Origin: Falciphora oryzae
Taxonomy: Eukaryota; Ascomycota; Sordariomycetes; Magnaporthales; Magnaporthaceae
Direction: 5' to 3'
Length of the DNA stretch: 17,602 nucleotides
NCBI GenBank assembly: GCA_000733355.1
Contig: JNVV01000005.1
Span: 1,201,142-1,218,743 of the forward strand
Within the stretch, counting starts at the first letter, position 1; every line of letters begins with the position of its first letter. This document shows, in pieces, positions 9,970-17,602 of the stretch. The position numbers were made by a program, and so were the translations under genes. The notes below the pieces were generated by a model, which did not search any database, had not been told where the DNA came from, and saw only the letters and a program-made list of their open reading frames with translations.

Positions 9970-11161
9970 CTCGACGCCGTCGGCTGTCCATCAAGCTTGA
10001 GCTCCAGCCCCTCATCGTGGCGACTGATGGAACTCTCTCTCGCCGGGGTTAGTTGCAAGCTTACGACGAGTGCAGCTTCCAGACAGCCGATTAAAGGGGA
10101 AGGGACGGCAAAGAGTCGTGCAGCAAAGCCTAAAGGTTGCAACCGCCTCCGCTAATTTCCGGGGCACCAATAAGCACCCCCACGATTCTGTGTGCCCCTG
10201 GGCCTGAGTCGGTCAGCGCTAGCCGGGTTGGGGATGTGCATTACTTGCAATTCAGTGTGTGGCTGTGTGCCAAAGGCAACATGAAGCCACCAGGGAGCCG
10301 GCCGAATTGCCGCCGGAGCCTTGGACGCGTTAGGAAGCTGCTCAGGGTTTCTGGTGCCACAACTTGCGGGCAATGAGCCTGACCTGACGATAAGCTCTTA
10401 ATGCTCGTCCTAGTGTTGAATCTGCGTGCAGCCATGCAAGCACCCGTGATTTCGCTGCCCCTGAGAGCAGGACCAGGCTTCAAAACCCAATTCCAGCATG
10501 ATCGGTCAATGTCAGGTGATCCATCAACCGTGCGCCCCATCTCGACGCTAACATACCATGCTCGGCGAAGCGGCGCCGACCTGTGTGTCCTTGATGGACG
10601 GGCACCCAGCTGACCAGTGACATTGACGACAAGTAGCTGTTCTCTCTGTCGGGACGGGCCGAGTGCCACGTTGGCTCACGGTGTTGAGCTCGGGAAGAGC
10701 GAGTAGCCCAAAGAACTGCCCGGCGTCGTACCCCGCCGCCACACTCAGCGGTCAATGGTAACGTGCCCACCGTCGACAACATGCACGACCCTAGCCGATA
10801 GATATATCCGCATGGCCGCCCTTTGGTGGAACTGCCACGTCGCTCGCCGCTCGCAAGGCTCAGTTCGGCGAGCTCCCAGAATTCCCTAGACACACCCATG
10901 CAATCCCTTTTGATCCGACTCTGCAACTGCGAAATCTCAGATAGTCCGACCTTCCCACCCCAGCACACCTCGACTTAGCGATGCGGGGGAGTCCCCAGAG
11001 CTGGCGCCAATTGGTGGGACAAGACGGCCGCCGCAGCCGGCTCAATTTTCCCGTCGAACCGGTGCCCCTGCCTTTGATCTGCTCTCTAGGGAGATTGGAG
11101 AATGCGGAGAGGTCCACTAAGCATCTTGACCGCGCTCTTCGGACTCACCAACCATGGCTGG

Positions 11162-11168
11162 TATAAGG
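11162..11168 (+). promoter_or_regulatory. TATA-like element of the GH105 gene
   Basis: TATAAGG lies 105 nt before ATG 11273, predicting transcription start near 11195. It is followed by a pyrimidine-rich leader (about 11225-11262) typical of fungal 5' UTRs. Confidence 0.4.
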
Positions 11169-11272
11169 TGCACTAACTTCCTTGTACAGTATCGCCATCA
11201 GGGGAGGGGAGTTTGTCCCAGACCGCTCTGCCGTTCTCTCCTCTCCCCTGCCCCTGCCCACATCCTCTGACA

Positions 11273-12636
11273 ATGAAATCCATCGTCATATACGGCTTCG
11301 TCGCCACGGCCGGCATCGCGTCCGCCGCTGCCGTTCGGGCCGCCAGAGAGGAGCAATGCAGCCCCAAGCCTATCAAGACAGCCTACGCGGCACGCATGGC
11401 CGACTCGTGGATCCGCAACAACTACGAGTCGCAGCGTGACGGATGGTACGGCCGCGCGGCCCTCTACACGGGCTACGAGGCCGTCATCGCTCGCACCGGC
11501 AACGAGACCCTGCGCGACTGGTACCGTTCCCGCATCGACGGCGTCATCGTCCGTCCGGACGGTACCATCCCGGACTGGCGGCCCGAGCATTATTCTATGG
11601 ACGATTACCGCATCGGCCACAATGTTTTACATTGGTATGAGCGGACTGGCGAGGAGAAGTACAAGACCGCGGCAGATACCATTCGTGCCATGCTGGAGCA
11701 CCACCCGCGCACCCCGACTGGCGGCTTCTGGCACCGTGACGGCGTCTATCCGAACCAGATGTGGCTTGATGGCATCTACATGGCAGACACGTTTTACGCC
11801 CGCTACACCAAGCTGTTCCAGCCCAACAACCAGACCGCCTGGGGTAGGTTTCTGGGTTTATTACATTCAATTTGCTCTCTTTGGCACGGCATGATCACTA
11901 ACACAATGCCCTTTTTCAGATGATATCGTTCTCCAATATGACAAGATTGAGGCCATCACCCGTGTGCCTGAGACAAATTTGATGGTGCACGGCTTCGACG
12001 AGTCCAAGAAGGCCGTCTGGGCGGACCCCGTGACCGGCGCCGCGCCCATCGTGTGGAGCCGCGCCGTCGGCTGGTACTTTTGGTCTCTGGTCGAGCTCCT
12101 CGACATCCTGCCGCGCTCGCACCCGGCCTGGGACCGCATGCTTAAAAACTTCGTCACCCTGGCCGACGGCCTGAAGCGCGCCCAAGACGCCAAGTCGGGA
12201 GGCTGGTGGCTTGTCATGAACGAGCCGTACCCGGGTCGCGAGGGCAACTACTTCGAGAGCTCGGCCGCCGCCATGTTTACGTATGGCTGGCTTGCGGGGC
12301 TTAAGAGGGGCTGGCTCGCTGAGAAGGACTACCTTGCCCCGGTCACCAAGGCGTACACGCACTTGATCAACGACTTTGTGATCGAGAACGCCAACGGTAC
12401 TCTGACTTGGGACGGGACCGTGCAGGTCGGCTCCCTGGGAAGCAATGCTACGTTCGAGGTTAGTGTGCTCTTGCTTGCTGGCTTCTGAGGCAACTGCTCG
12501 ACCCGCGTTTCTAACTTGCGCCGTTCTGCTGTAGTACTACGTCGGCATCCCGATCGTGCAACATGACACCCGTGGTGTCGGCCCTTTCTTGCTTGCCGCG
12601 GTCGAGTGGGAGGCGCGCAACAACATCAGGTCCTGA
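11273..12636 (+). CDS. Secreted GH105-type unsaturated rhamnogalacturonyl hydrolase
   Basis: Predicted glycoside hydrolase that removes the unsaturated galacturonyl residue from oligosaccharides left by rhamnogalacturonan (pectin) lyases (EC 3.2.1.172 in the family). Three exons, 11273-11843, 11920-12458 and 12535-12636, give 403 residues; GH105 catalytic domains are about 350-380. Residues 1-20 form a signal peptide (MKSIVIYGFVATAGIASAAA). Family landmarks are GVYPNQMWLDGIYMADTFY, whose Asp166 in WLDG matches the catalytic Asp of YteR-type enzymes, and SRAVGWYFWSLVELLD, GGWWLVMNEPY, ESSAAAMFTYGWLAGLKRG and VGIPIVQHDTRGVGPFLLAA. N-X-S/T sites (e.g. 77, 186) suggest glycosylation. Introns are gtaggt...ctaac...cag (76 nt) and gttagt...ctaac...tag (76 nt). 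ATG 11273 was chosen because it opens the signal peptide, with ACA at -3 to -1. The exact substrate cannot be read from sequence; GH88-like uronyl hydrolase activity is the alternative. Confidence 0.9.
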
Positions 12637-13409
12637 GCATTACATGAGGAAAAGCGATGGAAGAATTCAAGCTGTCCGGCTCTGTATGGCCAAGGGCCGC
12701 CCAAGCATCCGACACAAGAAGTAGCCCGGACCTAGGTGTATATATTCTTGGACGACTACCTACCTGGCGAGTCGATTTGGTTTATAGATACCCTTGCTTC
12801 ACACCGTCGCATTTCGGTTAGCAAGAGGTAATAAACTTCAAGAAGCGATCCATATTTCCCTGCTACTCTTCGACAACCTATCGTGATAAGCACGTGGGCC
12901 AAGGGTCCTTCGGCGACCCCATACCGAAGCGGGCCCCGAACCCCGTCGCCCCGGGATACGGCCTATTGCGATAAGCCGGTCGTTCTAGTTCGGATCCTCG
13001 GCTAACCAGTATCTAGTCATTCCCTTGGCGATCCACACGCCGTGCTGGGCTGGGGCTAACGAACCAAAAGAGGCTGGAACGTTGCAGAAAGGCGACTCCG
13101 GTATTCAACCCCCCCGAACCTGCGATTGCGGGCAGCGTTGGCCAAGACGAGTCGGTTGGCCTGGCAGCAGGGTTTATGAATCATGCTTTCCCCTCTTGCG
13201 CACGTCATTCCCCGATCGTTCGGCTCCAGCGGCGGGCCACTCCGGACTGCTTGGGCTGATGTGTATAAGTAGACGAGGCCGTATCGTATGTCGAGAGGGA
13301 CGGGAAGTCCTGGGTTCCCAGCCAGCCCTCCAGCCCAAGTCGCTGTACAGTCTAACGTGCGAACCGTGAGCAACCCAGGTCTCCCCTCGCCTGGATCGCC
13401 TTCTCCGCA
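12637..13409. other. Intergenic between GH105 and HAD phosphatase genes
   Basis: Contains the GH105 3' flank (A/T-rich gtgtatatattc near 12736-12747) and the promoter of the next gene with a TATA box at 13264-13269. A G/C-rich stretch around 12920-12965 has no evident function. No gene is supported. Confidence 0.55.
13264..13269 (+). promoter_or_regulatory. TATA box of the HAD phosphatase gene
   Basis: TATAAG in the context gtgtataagtag, about 145 nt before ATG 13410, predicts a 5' UTR of roughly 115 nt. Confidence 0.45.
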
Positions 13410-14519
13410 ATGAAGCTCACGGTGCTCCGGGCCTCGGCCCTAGCCGCCATCATCGGCGTCGCGGCCGGCGCGCCCACCACCAGCAGCGGCAACTCGTCGG
13501 CCCCCTCGGCCACCACCACGCCGCTGCGGCACTGGCCAAGCGGAGCGGCCTCGGCGCTCGACGCCATGATCCAGCGGCACGCGCACAGCGGCGCCTACGC
13601 CGTCTTCGACATGGACAACACGTCGTACCGCTTCGACCTCGAGGAGTCGCTGCTGCCGTACCTCGAGGCGCGCGGCGTGCTGTCGCGCGACGGGCTCGAC
13701 TCGTCGCTGCGCATCATCCCCTTCGAGGACTCGGAGGCCTACACCGAGAGCCTCTACAGCTACTACAACAGGCTGTGCGCCCTCGACGACATGGTCTGCT
13801 ACCCCTGGTCCGCGCAGGTCTTTTCCGGCGTGCCGCTGCGCGAGCTCAAGGGGTACGTCGACGAGCTCATGGCGCTCAACGGGACCGTGGCCACGACGAT
13901 GCTGGCTGCCAACGGCACGGCGCTGCCAGTGTCCGTTAGCCCGCCGCGTGTATTCCGGGGCCAGCAGGAGCTGTTCAGCCGGCTGATGGAGAATGGGATT
14001 TCGGTCTACGTGGTCACGGCCGCGTCCGAGGAGCTGGTGCGCATGGTGGCGTCGGACCCGCGCTACGGCTACAACGTGCCCGCCGAGAACGTCGTCGGCG
14101 TCACGGTCCTGATGCGCAACCTGACGGACCCGGCGCGGCCGCCGACCACGGCGCGCAAGCAGATCAAGGAAGGGGTGTACGACGAGGCGGCGAATTTGAG
14201 GGATATGGAGATGACGCCGTACCTGTGGACGCCCGCGACGTGGATGGCGGGCAAGCAGGCGGCGATTTTGACGTACATTGACGAGTGGAGGATGCCGGTG
14301 CTGGTGGCGGGCGACACGCCGGACAGCGATGGGTACATGCTGTTTCATGGAGCGGATGTGCAGAGGGGTGGTGTGCGGCTGTGGGTTAACCGCAAGGAGA
14401 GCTCGATGAAGAAGCTGCAGGGCATGATTGACAATAACACACGGCGCCAGAGGGAGCTTGGGCTGGAGGTCACGGCGGACAAGAACTGGGTCATCGTGAC
14501 GCCCGAGGAAATCTTGTAG
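13410..14519 (+). CDS. Secreted HAD-superfamily phosphatase, phosphorylcholine phosphatase-like
   Basis: Intronless gene, 369 residues. Residues 1-20 are a signal peptide (MKLTVLRASALAAIIGVAAG), followed by a Ser/Thr-rich linker to about residue 38. HAD motifs: motif I DMDNT (67-71, nucleophile Asp67, acid/base Asp69), motif II Thr203 in VVTAAS, motif III Lys282 in AGKQAAI and GDTPDSD (301-307). The DMDNT plus GDTPDSD pair is what I know from Pseudomonas phosphorylcholine phosphatase (PchP), so dephosphorylation of phosphocholine to choline outside the cell is the likely role. Other phosphomonoesters remain possible. The C-terminus (WVIVTPEEIL) is intact. ATG 13410 has context CGCAATG and opens the signal peptide. 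Codon use is extremely G/C-third-position biased. An opposite-strand open frame of about 390 codons is a shadow of this bias. Confidence 0.85.
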   Translation: MKLTVLRASALAAIIGVAAGAPTTSSGNSSAPSATTTPLRHWPSGAASALDAMIQRHAHSGAYAVFDMDNTSYRFDLEESLLPYLEARGVLSRDGLDSSLRIIPFEDSEAYTESLYSYYNRLCALDDMVCYPWSAQVFSGVPLRELKGYVDELMALNGTVATTMLAANGTALPVSVSPPRVFRGQQELFSRLMENGISVYVVTAASEELVRMVASDPRYGYNVPAENVVGVTVLMRNLTDPARPPTTARKQIKEGVYDEAANLRDMEMTPYLWTPATWMAGKQAAILTYIDEWRMPVLVAGDTPDSDGYMLFHGADVQRGGVRLWVNRKESSMKKLQGMIDNNTRRQRELGLEVTADKNWVIVTPEEIL

Positions 14520-14702
14520 TGTAATTAACGAGCGGCTTGTGATGGCCGTCAACAATGAGAGGAATTGTCTAGTTGCAGCCATCACCACCCCTTCCATTTC
14601 AGTGTCCAACAAACCACAGACAATGACTCGAGGACGTCATGCTCCCTCGTGCAAGCGGCCGTGGCTGCCTCTGGATTTGCGCTGGGCATCATATACCCCC
14701 TC

Positions 14703-15837
14703 TCAGTTGCCGAAGCAAGGTCCCTTGCCGATGGCATTGCTGGTTAGGGTAGCCGCCGAGACGGGGTTGCGGAAGACCCAGCCCGTGGGCAGGCCGTTGG
14801 GGCAGGTCTCGCTCACGCCGTTGGTGAAGGTCGCCGACAGGACGCGGATGGAGCAGCTCGTGGGGCCCCTGATGTAGTAGACGCAGTTGGGCGTGTTGTA
14901 GCAGATGGAGCAGCACATGTCGGTGCCCTCGTCTGTGTTGGGGATCGTGTGCGTCCCCGGCACAGGCGTGTAAGGGCTTCCCGCAGAACCGGCGCCGTAC
15001 CTGTGCAGGAGAGTTCGTTGGCGGTTAGCAAGCATTTCGTTGGAGGGGATTTTTTTTTTCTTCTTCTTGCAGTTTTGACGGATCAAACTTACAGTCCACC
15101 CCGCGCCCTGACGTCCTTGCACACGCCCACCTCGACGGTGGTGGTCGCCGTCGCGGAGGCGGTCGACGTGAGCGTGACGCTGGCGGTGTCGACCGTGGTC
15201 GGGATGACGGTCGTGTCGACGGCGGTGGTCTCGGTGACGGCGGCGGGCGTCACCGTCTCGGTCACGTAGACGGTCGTGACGGGCGTCGGGGCCGTGGTGA
15301 CCTTGCCGGCGACGCCGGCGCACGAGCAGGCGCTCGAGAAGCGCGCGGCGCTGGTGCAGGCTGAGGCGTGGGCCGGCAGGGCGGTGGGCACGACGGTCGC
15401 GGGGCCGGCGTCGGCCCGCTTGGCGACGAGCTTGCTCGAGGTCTGCGTGACGGTCGCGACCGCCACCGTCTCGGTCACGTCGACCGTCGCGGTCGAGTGA
15501 CGGGGCTGAAGGTGGTGTCGGTCACGGACAGGGTCACGACCGGGGTGGCGGTCGTCACCTTGACGGTCTCGGTGTGAGTCCTGGGATTAGGGCGGTTCGT
15601 AAGCTGCTGCTGCTGCCCTCACCGTTCGTAGGTGGTAAGTTTGCTTGTGGGTAGTGTGTCCCGGACTTACGAGGTCGCCGGGGTGACGGTGGTCACGACG
15701 AAGGAGGAGCAAGCTTCGAGGCGCGTCGGGAACTGGGTGGCACGGACGGCGCGGAGGCAGTTGTCGGCGTTGCAGACATCGCGGGCCACAAGGGCGGCGG
15801 CCATGGCCGGGAAGGCGAGGGCAAAAACGGACTTCAT
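14703..15837 (-). CDS. Secreted Thr/Val-rich protein with Cys-rich PAN/Apple-like C-terminus; frame broken in exon 2
   Basis: Exons: 15837-15671, 15580-15093 and 15000-14703, with gtaagt donors and cag acceptors. Exon 1 encodes a signal peptide (MKSVFALAFPAMAAALVA), then RDVCNADNCLRAVRATQF...CSSF, an N-terminal Cys module common in fungal secreted proteins. Exon 2 encodes a Thr/Val-rich mucin-like stretch with a possible kexin site (VAKR/ADA). Exon 3 encodes MCCSICYNTPNCVYYI plus further Cys, resembling a PAN/Apple domain. Exon 2 is 488 nt, one short of the length needed to keep frame. The Thr-rich frame reads to about 15500 and resumes one frame over (GTCACTCGACC region), so a one-base loss, a sequencing error, or a 53-nt intron starting gtgacg and ending ttcag (15547-15495 approx.) must be invoked. 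Extracellular or wall-associated location inferred; function unknown. Confidence 0.75.
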
Positions 15838-16877
15838 GGTGCCGGAGGAGGAGTCTGCCGAGGACGCCTGGAAGGTTGGGGTTTCACTGAGGGGGTGAAC
15901 GAAAGGACGGCCGGGGCCAAGGTGATTAGGTAGGGATGCCGAGGAGGTGGGAGCCGCCTTGGTGTCCTAGAACTCTCACGACTCTCAGAACCGACTGGTC
16001 TTCTGGATTTATATACTCCTTTTGCCTCAACCGTGTGCATCTCGGAGCCGGACCGAGCTGAGGCTCGGCTCGCCAAAAATAAAATGAACATGGATACCAA
16101 AATGTCGATGCGTTTAGTAGCCCTGCTAAGATGCTGCAGGGAGCTTCTAAACTGAAAGCCGGGAAGCCAGAAAAAATTGTCCATCGTATCATTGTCAATT
16201 CGGCACTAGCCCTTTTTCTCCTGAGTTAGCGAATACATAGCTGTTCTGGAAGCAGACGATCCCCGTTCAGGCCAAGAGCTGAAGCAGGGGTGCCGAGCTA
16301 GACAATTTTCACCCAGCTGAACTCCCCGGCAAGCTCGCCCGCCAAGATATAAAGATTGGTCTCGCCCACCACGCGTAACTCGATAGTTCCATATCCCTGG
16401 GTCCCGATAATTGTCCGACGCCGAAGGCCGCGCCCGTGGACAGAGCGTCTGTGGAGCCTGGAGTTCATCAGAGATGGCCGTGTACAAAGAGAGCCCCAAA
16501 AGGTCTTTTGTCGAAAAAACCTAAGGGCAAGCTACCGTTTATGTACAACCTCACATACCACCTTGCAGCAAGAACCAGAATTGCCGAAGTGACCTGAACC
16601 TCCGAGATCTCCCTGCGAGAACCCTTCCAGTGCACAGCACGTTACACCTACCGATACGATACAGACGTCTACCCTCTAGAGTCTTTATCACAATCCACCG
16701 AGACTAAAATTTTCTACGTCATAGATGTACCTCTGTAATTGCCACACAGAGCTACCATCATTTAATAAGCATTGGCTTAGTAACGTTCTTTTATATTTTT
16801 GGGCCTTCTACTTGCTAAACCTCAGGTATACAAGTAAGGACAGGCAGCAGGTGGTGGGTGGGGAAGTGGTCAAGTCG
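15838..16877. other. Intergenic between ankyrin gene 3' end and PAN-like gene
   Basis: The stretch next to 15838 is the 5' UTR and promoter of the PAN-like gene. The 16680-16830 stretch is A/T-rich and is the likely 3' UTR/polyadenylation region of the ankyrin gene. A plus-strand TATA-like gatataaag near 16345-16353 has only a 14-codon ATG frame downstream. No gene, tRNA or transposon is recognised. Confidence 0.55.
16008..16015 (-). promoter_or_regulatory. TATA box of the PAN-like secreted protein gene
   Basis: The minus strand reads TATATAAA, predicting transcription start near 15985 and a 5' UTR of about 145 nt before ATG 15837. Confidence 0.55.
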
Positions 16878-17602
16878 TTATTCGAAAAGCTTCGCAACAG
16901 TAGCGTGCCCGTTTTCCGCGGCCCACCACAGCGGCGTCCGCCCGTCCTTGTCCTTCGCGTCAACTTCGACGCTGCCTGTAGCGAGCAGCTGTTTAACAAC
17001 GGCCTCGTTCCCGTTTCCCGCGGCCCACCACAGCGGCGTCCGCCCGTCCTTGTCCTTCGCGTTGACGTCGACGCTGCCTGTAGCGAGCAGCTGTTTAACG
17101 GCGGCCTCGTTCCCGTTTCCCGCGGCCCACCACAGCGGCGTCCGCCCGTCCTTGTCCTTCGCGTTGACGTCGACGCTGCCTGTAGCGAGCAGCTGTTTAA
17201 CGACGGCCTCGTTCCCGTATCCCGCGGCCCACGACAGCGGCGTCCGCCCGTCTTTATCCTTCGAGTCGACGTCGGCGCTGCCTGTAGCGAGCAGCTGCTT
17301 GACAACGGCCTCGTTCCCGTATCCCGCGGCCCACGACAGCGGCGTCTGCCCGTACTCATAGTCCTTCGCGTTGACGTCGACGCTGCCTGTAGCGAGCAGC
17401 TGCTTGACAACGGCCTCGCGCCCGTATCCCGCGGCGAGCGATAGCGGCGTCTGCCCGTACTCATCATCCTTCGCGTCGACGTCGACGCTGCCTGTAGCGA
17501 GCAGCTGCTTGACAACGGCCTCGCGCCCTTTCCGCGCGGCCCACGACAGCGGCGTCCGCCCGTACTCATAGTCCTTCGCGTCGACGTCGACGCTGCCTGT
17601 AG
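16878..17602 (-). CDS. Ankyrin-repeat protein, C-terminal part (5' end outside window)
   Basis: The minus-strand frame is open from the window edge to TAA (16880-16878), giving 240 complete residues that consist entirely of ankyrin repeats. It contains no ATG, so it appears only when both strands are translated without requiring a start. Each unit follows the ankyrin consensus: xGRTPLSWAAxxGxEAVVKQ then LLATGSVDVNAKD. There are seven units: three of 35 residues, three of 34 and a last of 33 that ends in HATVAKLFE, a capping helix. Ankyrin repeats are protein-binding solenoids. In fungi, long arrays of near-identical repeats often form the sensor end of NOD-like receptors with HET, PNP or NACHT domains, but no such domain is visible here. 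Plus-strand and other minus-strand open frames across this block are repeat shadows. Confidence 0.9.
   Translation of the reverse strand, partial: TGSVDVDAKDYEYGRTPLSWAARKGREAVVKQLLATGSVDVDAKDDEYGQTPLSLAAGYGREAVVKQLLATGSVDVNAKDYEYGQTPLSWAAGYGNEAVVKQLLATGSADVDSKDKDGRTPLSWAAGYGNEAVVKQLLATGSVDVNAKDKDGRTPLWWAAGNGNEAAVKQLLATGSVDVNAKDKDGRTPLWWAAGNGNEAVVKQLLATGSVEVDAKDKDGRTPLWWAAENGHATVAKLFE
16881..17600 (-). repeat. Seven tandem ankyrin-coding repeat units (105/102/99 bp)
   Basis: Unit borders on the minus strand: 17600-17496, 17495-17391, 17390-17286 (105 bp each), 17285-17184, 17183-17082, 17081-16980 (102 bp each) and 16979-16881 (99 bp). Units 5 and 6 differ by only 2 of 102 bases by my reading. 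The 105-bp units carry KDYEYG or KDDEYG where the 102-bp units carry KDKDG. The array continues past the right edge, since the window ends inside the preceding LLA codons. Confidence 0.93.

Larger units (their letters stand above)
9762..11272. other. Long divergent intergenic region (M13 peptidase / GH105)
   Basis: About 1.5 kb between divergently transcribed genes, the longest gap in the window and the likely shared regulatory region. It holds the TATA-like elements at 9963-9969 (-) and 11162-11168 (+), G/C-rich promoter-proximal DNA, and a partial inverted motif around 10984-10998 (gggggagtcccc core). Several open frames of 60-160 codons on both strands show no homology or splice support. 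I see no tRNA or transposon signature. Confidence 0.55.

Noticed and set aside
9810..10142. Possible upstream exon encoding a hydrophobic leader for the M13 peptidase
   Set aside because: The frame opens only with a TTG, no ATG is available, and it lies around or upstream of the TATA-like site.
10981..11166. Short plus-strand frame upstream of GH105, considered as an upstream exon
   Set aside because: The ctaac...tacag signal near 11171-11189 lacks a matching donor at reasonable distance, and the GH105 signal peptide starts cleanly at 11273.
13440..14612. Minus-strand open frame of 390 codons opposite the HAD phosphatase
   Set aside because: Arg/His-rich low-information translation, antisense to a gene with intact catalytic motifs; a consequence of third-position GC bias.
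15046..15067. Poly-T/poly-pyrimidine tract, considered as a transposon poly(A) tail or target duplication
   Set aside because: It lies inside a 92-nt intron with good splice signals (15001-15092) and has no flanking duplication or element.
16356..16592. TATA-like site followed by short frames in the ankyrin/PAN intergenic region
   Set aside because: Only a 14-codon ATG frame follows, with no splice or homology support.
16725..17571. Plus-strand repetitive open frames and a minus-strand Ser/Arg/Gly-rich repeat frame of 253 codons
   Set aside because: They are out-of-frame or antisense readings of the ankyrin array; only the frame ending at 16878 gives the ankyrin consensus.

Overview
The window looks like nuclear DNA of a filamentous ascomycete, most likely a sordariomycete. 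It is GC-rich with strong third-position GC bias. Its introns are short (about 53-101 nt), with GT(A/T)NGT-type donors, CTAAC/CTGAC-type branch points and YAG acceptors. Gene spacing is compact, and the ATP synthase alpha and NAD(P)HX dehydratase proteins are very close to Neurospora-type homologues. I support nine protein genes and no tRNA, rRNA, CRISPR array or intact transposon.

Left part (1-5.3 kb): (i) the 3' five exons of mitochondrial ATP synthase subunit alpha (+, 5' end outside the window); (ii) a three-exon ATP-dependent NAD(P)H-hydrate dehydratase (+), a metabolite-repair enzyme; (iii) a two-exon gene of unknown function (-).

Middle and right part (5.9-15.9 kb): a run of five neighbouring genes for secreted-type proteins. 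They are a 108-aa precursor with repeated SGGRSGYN motifs followed by dibasic kexin sites (-); an M13 (neprilysin-type) zinc metallopeptidase in five exons (-); a GH105-type unsaturated rhamnogalacturonyl hydrolase in three exons (+); an intronless HAD-fold phosphatase with the diagnostic motifs of bacterial phosphorylcholine phosphatase (+); and a Thr/Val-rich protein with a Cys-rich PAN/Apple-like C-terminus (-), whose reading frame appears broken by one base unless a cryptic 53-nt intron is used. The peptidase lacks a recognisable signal peptide although its family is normally exported. Together they suggest an extracellular nutrition/interaction neighbourhood (pectin side-chain, phosphocholine and peptide substrates), but co-regulation is only an inference from proximity.

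Right edge (16.9-17.6 kb): the C-terminal 240 residues of a minus-strand ankyrin-repeat protein, made of seven nearly identical 33-35-residue repeats. Internal repeat homogeneity of this kind is a hallmark of fungal NOD-like/allorecognition receptors; the N-terminal domains that would prove it lie outside the window.

The best leads are the repeat-bearing kexin-processed peptide precursor, the high-identity ankyrin array, and the disrupted frame in the PAN-like gene. Splice sites were chosen by eye from reading-frame continuity and family conservation; none is confirmed by transcripts.
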